This document shows positions 1 through 5,707 of a stretch of 7,725 nt of DNA, in pieces; within the stretch, counting starts at the first letter, position 1; each line of letters opens with the position of its first letter. The DNA is from Actinomycetes bacterium (GTDB taxonomy: Bacteria > Actinomycetota > Actinomycetes > Streptosporangiales > Streptosporangiaceae). The notes beneath the pieces are model-generated. The model ran no database searches. It saw nothing but the letters and a program-made list of their open reading frames with translations, and was not told where the DNA came from. Where the stretch lies: positions 1 to 7,725 of the forward strand of contig JAFACJ010001092.1 in assembly GCA_023425615.1 (NCBI GenBank), written 5' to 3'. The position numbers and the translations under genes are program-made.

Positions 1-3000
1 GCACTCCCCCGGCCTGCGGCTTCACCTCGACCAGGGAGTTCGGCACCTCCTCGGCCGAGGCGGTACCGCGGCTCCATCCGAGGCCCAGCGCCAGCGCGGA
101 CGTCACGGTGCCCCGGGCCCCCACGCCGCCCACCGCCCTCCGGCGGCTGTCGTAGATCATCCGGTTGGTCGCGCCGCTGGGTGCCACCGCCGCGACGGTG
201 TCGCCGTACCTGGGGTGGAAGACGACGGCCTCCGCCGTGGCGCGCAACGGCGCGAACAGGATGTCGTCGAGCAGCAGCCCGCCGGTGGAACCGCCGGTGG
301 CCGCCACGGTGACGTCGGCGGCGCCGCCCGTCCCGGAGCCGAGGCGCACGATGTGGTGCCGGTGCGACCACTCGCCGCCGGTCTCCTCGATCGGGAAGAC
401 CGCGATGGTGCCGTCAGGTCCCTCGGCCGTCCAGGTCGCGCCGCCGGAGAACCCGGCGCGGGTCTTCGCCCAGTACGACAGGATGTACGGGGTGCCGTCG
501 CCGCGCAGCGAGAGCGAACGCCGCAACGACGGCGATCCCGCGGGCAGGAGGAGGGACCGGTACCCCGTGTGGGCGTCGCCTTCGACGGCGTTCGCCCACA
601 GGTCGGACCCGTCGGACAGGGACCACCCGTCGTCCGACTCGTATGCTTCGAAGCCCTGGTAGGTGACCTCTCTGCGGCCCGCGCCGGAGAACTGGGCGAG
701 CTGCTGCGTTCCGGTGGCGTCGAGGACGTTGCAGGCCGATTCCCCCTTCACGTCCACCGCCTCCAGTACCGCGCCGTGCTCGGTGCGGGAGAGGACCTCT
801 CCGACCCGGCGCCATCCGGAGGGCTCGGTCGTGCGGGTGTTGCCCCAGTCGTCGAACCGCACCGGCACGGGGCGGGAGCGGTCGTAGACGGTGGGTGCCA
901 CCGCCGTGTAGGAGCGGCAGGGGGCAAGGGCCACGGTCCCCGAACCGGCGCTCGGCCACTCCTTCAACGTGGTGAGCGCGAGTTCGACGGGTTCGCCTCC
1001 GGGGGCCTCGGAAGGGTCGTCGTCGAACCGGTGGAGACGTGCCGAGAGCACGACGGTCGACCAGATGTGCGCGTCGGCCAGCGCGCGGTACTCGGGCACC
1101 TGCCATCCGTAGTAGATCTCGCGCCGGAGGGTGATGGGACGGCCCTGCGCGTCGTGGCTGCCCGTCCGGTCCGACACCAGCAGCCCGGTGGCCGGGGAAT
1201 GCTCGTAGGACACCGTGCGGGTCACGGCCACCGACGCGGTGAGCCTGTCGCCGTCGAGGGACACCGGCAGGTACGTCGGCCGGCCGGGATCGGGGTACAG
1301 GCGCCATCGGCCGGGCACCGGCGCGGCCACCAGGAGCCCGTTCCCCACGTCCATGCCGCGCTCGGCGTACGACGTGACGAGGCCGGCGGGCACGGTGTCC
1401 GGCGGGGCGGCGGCGTCCGCGGCCACCTCGATCCTCTTCTCGTACTGGCTCGTCTCGACCGCGGCGGGGCGGACGTACCCGCCGATGAGCGGGCGTGAGC
1501 CGCCGCCGAGGGGGGATTCGATCCGGGTGCCCACCGTGTAGAGGTTCATCACCCTCTCGACCGGTTCCCCGTCGGCGTCGTAGTCCGTCTGGTCGTACAG
1601 CATCCCGTTGAGGTAGCTGTAGTAGACCGCGGCCGGGCCCAGGAGCGCGTCATCGGGCACGAGGCCCATGGCGCGCGGTGAGCGGTCGTTGTGGAAGCGG
1701 AACTCCGAGCGCCCGAACGGGGTCGCCTCCGGAGCGGGGTAGGCGGCCGACCCCGGCTCGGCCTCCGCCACGCCGTAGACCGCGGTGGCGGCGGCGAACT
1801 CGACGGTGCTCCCGTCGGGGGAGACGCTCACATGGTCGCAGTCGTAGGAGTAGCGGATGCCCGTGGCCTTCCCCCCGTCGCCTCCCCACGGCGAGACCAC
1901 GCGGTCATCGATGCGCAGCGAGGTGACGGGGTACCGCTCGACCGGCCCGGTGACCTGCTCATCGAGGTACTGGTGCAAGGTGAGCTTGGCGGGACGGTCG
2001 AAGCTCTGCCCGGTGAACGTCACGAACGCCGAGGACCCGACGAGGGAGGTGCCCGGCCGCCCTTCCCCTTCCACGACGATCCGCTCGTTCGCCAGCCGCA
2101 GGGACGCCGCGCCGACGACCTTGCCGTTGGCGAGCGGCACGATGTTGGTGCTCTGGCTGGTGTCCTGGTAGGCGAGGAACTCCGGTGCCCGGTTCGCCAG
2201 GCTCTCGCTCACCATGAGAGCGGGGAGCGTGAAGGCGTCCACGAACGCGCCGACCTGGTCGCGGTACAGCACCGTCCTTCCCATCGACACGTAGTCCGCG
2301 CTGGCCGTCGGCATGATCCCGAGGCTGCTGGACGTCGGCTGGCGGACCACGGACCACTGGCCGTCGAAGGGGTCGAAGGCGGCCAGGGCTGCGCCGTTCG
2401 TACCGGACACGATGGCGACGTCCGCCCCGTAGACGAAACGCCGTGCCTGCCGGGCGTCCGGCGGAGGGAGCGGCAGCTTCCCCTCGATCCACCGCACACC
2501 GTCGAAGCGGAACAGGTTCCCGACGTTTCCCACCACCGCCCCGCTGGCCATACTGCGCAGGAAGGCGAGGTCCTCGGTCATCGTCACCGAGTAGGACCTG
2601 TCGAGGTTCACCTGCGCGGTGAGGTCCTCGCCCCACTGCTGGATGACGACCTTGTAGTCCAGTTTCTCGCCCTCGGAACGGGTCGCGTACGTCATGACGG
2701 CGTAGTCGGAGCCGGTGCTCCAGAAGTCCTCCGGTGTGCTCTCCTCGTCCCAGACGACCCCGTTCAGGGTGCTCACCTGGAGGCTCACCGGCCGGAACTG
2801 GAGGTTCGCGTCGTCGAAGTACCGCAGGGCGAGGTTCACACGGCGGGTTCCGGGCTGGAAGCTCGCCAGCGCGAAGTAGTCGCGGGCGGCGACGAGAGCG
2901 TAGGAGGCGTTGCGGTCCACGTTCAGGGGGCTGCGGTCCTGCCACGCCTTGGCGACCGGATCCCACACCCGGGCGCGGAAATGCCCCCCGGAGGCGATGG

Positions 3001-4573
3001 CGACGACGAACTCCTGCCCGGTCGCCACGATGCCCTGTTTGCCGTTGTCGATGGAGAGGACGGTCAGGTCCTCGTCCATGAACCAGTCGCCGCGCCTGCC
3101 GTACCGCTTGTGGAACAGCGCCGTGTAGAGCTTCGGCTTGGCGCCCGCGGACTTGAAGCTCAGCGCGAAGAACTCCGGTTCCGCCGAGACCTGGAGGGTC
3201 GCGAGGTCGATGTCCTGCTCCAGCGTGTAGGTGCGGGCCGCGGCGACCCACTCCCCCGTCCAGCTGTAGAGCGTGACGCCGAGGCCCCGGCGGGCGCCGT
3301 CGAGCGTGGTGACGACCGTGTAGTCCGGGCCGAACCAGACCCGGGGGACGCCCGAAGGGGTGATGTCCAGCGATCGGCTCGTGCCGGTGAGCGTCGCCTT
3401 CCCGTGGCCGTAGGTCACCGTCCCGCCCTGCGGATAGGCGATCGACTTCAGCGCGCCGCGGATGCCACCGGCGTCCGAGGGGCCGGTGTGGTAGTCGAAG
3501 GAGTAGCCGGGCAGTTCCAGGCCCTCGCCGGTGGACATCACGATCTTCGTCAGATAGCGCTTGTAGAAGTCCGGATCCTGGGACCGGTCGCGTGCCACGT
3601 TGCGCAGTTCGTACTCGAACCGGATCGAGAGCAGCGACTCCCCGGCACCGGACGCGGCGTCGGGTGCGTTCCTGACCTCGATCGAGTCCAGGTAGCGCGT
3701 GTCGTAGCGGTCCTGGAAGGCGCGGAAGCCGGGGCGCTTGGGATCGGAGTGGGGGATCTGGTATTCGCGGATCGCCGCGGTGTGGACCTTCTCCCCGTAC
3801 CGGTAGGACAGCACCCGGCCGAACGGCGCCGTGGCGGACACCAGCCGCGAGGACCTGGTGTAGGTCAGGCCCGCGGAGGTGCCGATGACCTCGAGGTCGT
3901 TCTCATAGCCGAAATGGAGGGCGTCGCCCCAGGGATTCCGGATCTCGGCGAGGTTCCACGCGACGGGGAAGCGGTGCTGGCCGCTGGTCTGGATGCTGCT
4001 GCCGCGCCAGCCGCCCCTCGGGCCTCCCCATTTCACTCCGTACTGGACCGGGCTGGAGGCCGGGTCGGCGGTCCTGCCCCCGTAGACGTAACGGTCGCCG
4101 TTCTCCCGGACGATCACCCAGCGCTCCTCGGCGGGATGATGGCGGATGCGCCAGAACTCGTACTGCTCCAGTTCGAATTCCTCGTACTCGCTCGTGACGG
4201 CGGTCTTCAGCAGACGGCGGGACATCCCGTCGGAGATCAGGTAGTAGTCGTGATGTCCCGGCGCGCCGGTGGACCTGTCGTCCAGGGCGATGAAGTCGAA
4301 GCCCATCCGCCAGCCGACGCCCAGCGGCCCGGTCGGCGCGTCGAGGTTCCAGGTGTCGACCTCGTCGGGCTCCGGCCCCAGGTAGAGCAGGGCGGCCCAG
4401 GCTTCGAGCCCGTTCCTGCCGGCGACGGACGCCAGCCGGAGCGGGAGGGTCACCGCGCCCCTGAAGAGGTTGATGCTCTCGGCGATCCCGCCCAGGCCCC
4501 CGGGGTCGATCTGGAAGGTCCGTACCGAGGGGACCTCGGACTGTTGGGAAAGCCTTTCTCCAGAGCCGTCCAT
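1..4573 (-). CDS. Giant SpvB/RHS (YD-repeat) family protein, Tc-toxin B-like architecture, 3' end cut by window edge
   Basis: I translated the whole frame from the ATG at 4573 to the left edge: 1524 codons with no stop and no TTA codon, so the gene is intact as far as visible but incomplete at its C-terminus. The start is fixed by an AAAGGAG ribosome-binding site seven bases upstream. Order of regions: SpvB-like N-terminus (about 18-410, with GPLGVGWRMGF near residue 81 and a Y-V-Y-G-G segment near 165); propeller-like units (413-788); RHS-type beta-rich region including FGRSEFRFHND (953-963) and LNGMLYDQTDYD (988-999); jelly-roll-like domain (1305-1442); and a YD-type segment ATNRMIYDSRRR (1468-1479). 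The N-terminus is polar, with no Sec/Tat signal or membrane span. SpvB/RHS proteins and Tc-toxin B/C subunits form beta-rich shells that can enclose a C-terminal effector; any such effector would lie beyond the window. It follows the dioxygenase gene by 19 bases. Family assignment is fairly sure; a toxin role is inference. Confidence 0.5.
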   Translation of the reverse strand, partial: MDGSGERLSQQSEVPSVRTFQIDPGGLGGIAESINLFRGAVTLPLRLASVAGRNGLEAWAALLYLGPEPDEVDTWNLDAPTGPLGVGWRMGFDFIALDDRSTGAPGHHDYYLISDGMSRRLLKTAVTSEYEEFELEQYEFWRIRHHPAEERWVIVRENGDRYVYGGRTADPASSPVQYGVKWGGPRGGWRGSSIQTSGQHRFPVAWNLAEIRNPWGDALHFGYENDLEVIGTSAGLTYTRSSRLVSATAPFGRVLSYRYGEKVHTAAIREYQIPHSDPKRPGFRAFQDRYDTRYLDSIEVRNAPDAASGAGESLLSIRFEYELRNVARDRSQDPDFYKRYLTKIVMSTGEGLELPGYSFDYHTGPSDAGGIRGALKSIAYPQGGTVTYGHGKATLTGTSRSLDITPSGVPRVWFGPDYTVVTTLDGARRGLGVTLYSWTGEWVAAARTYTLEQDIDLATLQVSAEPEFFALSFKSAGAKPKLYTALFHKRYGRRGDWFMDEDLTVLSIDNGKQGIVATGQEFVVAIASGGHFRARVWDPVAKAWQDRSPLNVDRNASYALVAARDYFALASFQPGTRRVNLALRYFDDANLQFRPVSLQVSTLNGVVWDEESTPEDFWSTGSDYAVMTYATRSEGEKLDYKVVIQQWGEDLTAQVNLDRSYSVTMTEDLAFLRSMASGAVVGNVGNLFRFDGVRWIEGKLPLPPPDARQARRFVYGADVAIVSGTNGAALAAFDPFDGQWSVVRQPTSSSLGIMPTASADYVSMGRTVLYRDQVGAFVDAFTLPALMVSESLANRAPEFLAYQDTSQSTNIVPLANGKVVGAASLRLANERIVVEGEGRPGTSLVGSSAFVTFTGQSFDRPAKLTLHQYLDEQVTGPVERYPVTSLRIDDRVVSPWGGDGGKATGIRYSYDCDHVSVSPDGSTVEFAAATAVYGVAEAEPGSAAYPAPEATPFGRSEFRFHNDRSPRAMGLVPDDALLGPAAVYYSYLNGMLYDQTDYDADGEPVERVMNLYTVGTRIESPLGGGSRPLIGGYVRPAAVETSQYEKRIEVAADAAAPPDTVPAGLVTSYAERGMDVGNGLLVAAPVPGRWRLYPDPGRPTYLPVSLDGDRLTASVAVTRTVSYEHSPATGLLVSDRTGSHDAQGRPITLRREIYYGWQVPEYRALADAHIWSTVVLSARLHRFDDDPSEAPGGEPVELALTTLKEWPSAGSGTVALAPCRSYTAVAPTVYDRSRPVPVRFDDWGNTRTTEPSGWRRVGEVLSRTEHGAVLEAVDVKGESACNVLDATGTQQLAQFSGAGRREVTYQGFEAYESDDGWSLSDGSDLWANAVEGDAHTGYRSLLLPAGSPSLRRSLSLRGDGTPYILSYWAKTRAGFSGGATWTAEGPDGTIAVFPIEETGGEWSHRHHIVRLGSGTGGAADVTVAATGGSTGGLLLDDILFAPLRATAEAVVFHPRYGDTVAAVAPSGATNRMIYDSRRRAVGGVGARGTVTSALALGLGWSRGTASAEEVPNSLVEVKPQAGGV
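122..181 (-). repeat. YD-type (RHS) segment at the visible C-terminal end of the giant protein
   Basis: Residues 1465-1484 contain N-R-M-I-Y-D-S-R-R-R-A-V-G, which fits the RHS/YD consensus of an aromatic-Asp core followed by G/S-R-x-x-x. It directly follows a Y-G-D-T-V segment (1456-1460). Only one clear unit is inside the window; more would be expected beyond the left edge. Confidence 0.5.
248..661 (-). other. Jelly-roll (carbohydrate-binding-like) domain of the giant protein (about residues 1305-1442)
   Basis: The segment starts YQGFEAYE (1305-1312) and continues with GDAHTGYRSLLL (1332-1343), ILSYWAKTR (1364-1372), a G-G-E-W strand (1400-1403) and LLLDDILFAPL (1433-1443). This succession (bulky start, 'A-H-T-G-x-x-S-L', 'S-x-W-x-K', 'G-x-W', 'D-D-I-x-F') is typical of galactose-binding-like or CBM-type beta-sandwiches embedded in large RHS proteins. 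It would suit glycan or surface recognition, but no binding residues can be assigned from one sequence. Confidence 0.5.
2210..3337 (-). repeat. Seven to eight degenerate beta-propeller-like units inside the giant protein (about residues 413-788)
   Basis: The translated segment shows a recurring unit of roughly 45-55 residues. Each unit begins with a hydrophobic strand introduced by an acidic/aromatic pair: GPDYTVVTT at 415, EPEFFALSF at 465, GQEFVVAIA at 519, ARDYFALAS at 563, GSDYAVMTY at 621, GADVAIVSG at 716, SADYVSMGR at 758. Most follow with a second strand ending in an aromatic or W-x-x-x-W element: LYSWTGEW at 435, ARVWDPVAKAW at 534, VVIQQWGED at 642, LFRFDGVRW at 687, AAFDPFDGQW at 731. 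This is the sequence behaviour of a Kelch- or YncE-like propeller. In TcB toxins a propeller at this position docks to TcA. The calcium-binding D-x-D-x-D-G loops of FG-GAP propellers are absent. The unit count is uncertain because the sixth unit (about 669-714) lacks the initial D-Y pair. Confidence 0.5.
3344..4522 (-). other. SpvB-like N-terminal domain of the giant protein (about residues 18-410)
   Basis: This part opens with a glycine-rich turn (GGLGGI) and a strand pair, followed by the G-P-L-G-V-G-W turn. In SpvB and TcB proteins the equivalent element reads roughly G-x-G-P-F-G-x-G-W. Later segments such as AWNLAEIRNPWGDALHFGYE (205-224), SATAPFGRVLSYRYGE (246-261) and YLDSIEVRNAP (314-324) have the alternating polar/hydrophobic pattern and the 'F-G-R-x-L-x-Y-x-Y' wording seen in RHS/SpvB domains. 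It ends with ALKSIAYPQGGTVTYG (391-406), which leads into the propeller-like units. Boundaries are approximate. Confidence 0.5.
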
Positions 4574-4580
4574 GTGATCT

Positions 4581-4587
4581 CTCCTTT
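4581..4587 (-). promoter_or_regulatory. Ribosome-binding site for the giant RHS gene
   Basis: On the minus strand the 19-base gap reads AAAGGAG, then seven bases, then ATG at 4573. It is the strongest match to the anti-Shine-Dalgarno sequence at any gene here apart from the GGAGG at 5714-5718, and it decides the start. The gap is too short for a separate promoter or terminator, so the giant gene is probably cotranscribed with the dioxygenase. Confidence 0.5.
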
Positions 4588-4592
4588 CCGGT

Positions 4593-5414
4593 TCAAGACG
4601 ACAAGCTCGACATCAGCTCCGCGGGCATCCGCGTCACGGTCTCCGGTGCGGTACCGAGGCTCCGTCCGCCGTCGGGCCTCGTCCCGAGCAGGTGGCGGAG
4701 CAGGAAACCGTCGTCCACGGCGAACCCCTCCAGGCAGGGGCCCGCCTCGCCGATCGTGCGGTGGTAGTAGCGCAGGTCCGCCTCCCGCGGCAGCAGGATC
4801 CCGGCCACGGCGGGACGCGTCGCGGTCCCGGTGTTGGGAGGCGAGCAGTGGAACGTCCGGTGGTCCATGGCCACCCCCGTGCCGGCCGGCGCCGGCAGCT
4901 CCACCAGGCACCGTTCGCGGATCGCCGCCTCGGCCTCGGGGTAGGGGAACGGGGTTCCAGGACCGCGCGGCATGCTGTTCGTCCGATGGCTGCCCGGGAC
5001 CATCGACAGGCATCCGTTGGCGGGCTCCACGTCGACGAGCGGCGTCCACACCGTGAGGCCGGGCCGCGTGTCGCCCTCCGCCAGGAGGGTGATGTCCTGG
5101 TGCAGCCCCAGTTCGCCGTCTTCGCTCGGCCGTTTCACCACGAAGCCCCAGAACACCGACCGGTACCCGTGCAGGGCCGCGTCGACCAGCGGGTCCATCT
5201 CGACGGCCAGCGCCTCGTGCACGGCGCGGCGGTGTGCGAGGTCGGGCAGGAGCAGCGTGGCGAGGAAGCCGCCGTCATAGCGGTCGGCGAAGCCCTCGAA
5301 GATCGCTCTCACCCGTTCCAGGCGGTCGGCGCCGAGTGGTTCCAGCCGCACGAAGCCGTCGCGGCGGAGACGGCGTTCCCTGCCGGTGTCCCGGAAGGCC
5401 GCCGGCCCGCTCAT
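4593..5414 (-). CDS. Phytanoyl-CoA dioxygenase (PhyH)-like Fe(II)/2-oxoglutarate oxygenase
   Basis: This is a 273-residue protein of normal length for bacterial PhyH-family enzymes, which hydroxylate or otherwise oxidise small molecules using Fe(II), O2 and 2-oxoglutarate in the cytoplasm. The iron ligands of the double-stranded beta-helix are visible: His105-Gln-Asp107 and distal His189. Arg200, eleven residues after the distal His, is well placed to bind 2-oxoglutarate. The family-typical segment NGCLSMVPGSHR (133-144) lies between them. I chose the ATG at 5414 because it overlaps the upstream stop as ATGA and sits ten bases after GGAAGG (5425-5430). The same frame stays open far upstream, but only inside other genes. 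The substrate cannot be read from the sequence. The neighbours suggest a terpenoid or prenylated aromatic, though some family members act on amino acids or peptidyl substrates. All catalytic residues are present, so it is probably active. Confidence 0.5.
   Translation of the reverse strand: MSGPAAFRDTGRERRLRRDGFVRLEPLGADRLERVRAIFEGFADRYDGGFLATLLLPDLAHRRAVHEALAVEMDPLVDAALHGYRSVFWGFVVKRPSEDGELGLHQDITLLAEGDTRPGLTVWTPLVDVEPANGCLSMVPGSHRTNSMPRGPGTPFPYPEAEAAIRERCLVELPAPAGTGVAMDHRTFHCSPPNTGTATRPAVAGILLPREADLRYYHRTIGEAGPCLEGFAVDDGFLLRHLLGTRPDGGRSLGTAPETVTRMPAELMSSLSS
5411..5414 (-). other. ATGA stop/start overlap (CxxC protein to dioxygenase)
   Basis: The TGA of the CxxC gene (5413-5411) and the ATG of the dioxygenase (5414-5412) share two bases. 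This is a classic sign of translational coupling and roughly equal synthesis of the two proteins. Confidence 0.5.
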
Positions 5415-5707
5415 CTCGACCGTGCCTTCCGGGACACGGCGGCCATGCCCAGCAGCCAGAACGGCGCGGTCATGACCACCCGCGGCACCGCGGCGAACAC
5501 CCTGCGGCCGAACGTGACGCGGTTCGACTCCAGCAGGACGAGCTGGCCTTCGTGCTCGGGATGGCGCGCGTACAGCGCCTTGGCCTCGGCGGAGTCGATC
5601 GGACTCCGCCGGATGAGCCCGAGCGAGAAGGCGGCGGCCAGCCGGGACATCCACCGGCAGGGATCGCAGGTCCTCTTGTAGAAGAGGGTGGGTCGTGACG
5701 GTCTCAC
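5411..5707 (-). CDS. Small CxxC protein, DCC (DUF393)-like thiol-disulfide oxidoreductase
   Basis: This is a 98-residue protein. It opens with P-T-L-F-Y-K-R-T-C-D-P-C-R-W (6-19), a beta-strand leading into Cys14-Asp-Pro-Cys17. That arrangement is the thioredoxin-like signature of the DCC family, whose usual form is D-G-x-C-x-x-C. The following helix, a short I-D-S-A-E-A strand/turn (about 36-41) and G-Q-L-V-L-L (53-58) fit the same fold. The C-terminus has a hydrophobic stretch (about 74-88, TAPFWLLGM) and a basic tail, so peripheral membrane contact is possible. It is shorter than most DCC proteins (commonly about 110-140 residues). The GTG start is set by a perfect GGAGG six bases upstream and a GTGA overlap with the preceding stop. 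Its TGA overlaps the next ATG. The fold call is moderately sure; the redox partner is unknown. Confidence 0.5.
   Translation of the reverse strand: MRPSRPTLFYKRTCDPCRWMSRLAAAFSLGLIRRSPIDSAEAKALYARHPEHEGQLVLLESNRVTFGRRVFAAVPRVVMTAPFWLLGMAAVSRKARSR
5704..5707 (-). other. GTGA stop/start overlap (fusion enzyme to CxxC protein)
   Basis: The GTG of the CxxC gene (5707-5705) and the TGA of the fusion enzyme (5706-5704) share two bases, implying translational coupling. Confidence 0.5.

Noticed and set aside
215..1498. Plus-strand open frame of 427 codons
   Set aside because: It is antisense to the RHS-type part of the giant protein; its composition is Gly/Arg/Val-rich and no domain is recognisable.
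1959..3251. Minus-strand open frame of 430 codons in a different phase from the giant gene
   Set aside because: The product is Arg/Gly/Pro-rich without motifs, whereas the overlapping phase reads as a continuous SpvB/RHS protein with propeller-like units.
4574..4592. Possible promoter or terminator between the dioxygenase and giant genes
   Set aside because: Only 19 bases are available, mostly taken by the ribosome-binding site, and there is no inverted repeat or T-run.
1691..5056. Plus-strand open frame of 1121 codons
   Set aside because: It lies antisense to the RHS and dioxygenase genes, and its translation is low-complexity and Arg/Gly/Val/Ala-rich, with no family motifs. In GC-rich DNA the antisense of a real gene is often stop-free. 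The minus-strand frames carry the recognisable motifs and ribosome-binding sites.
4692..5681. Plus-strand open frame of 329 codons opposite the dioxygenase and CxxC genes
   Set aside because: It is a shadow of two well-supported minus-strand genes and has no motif.
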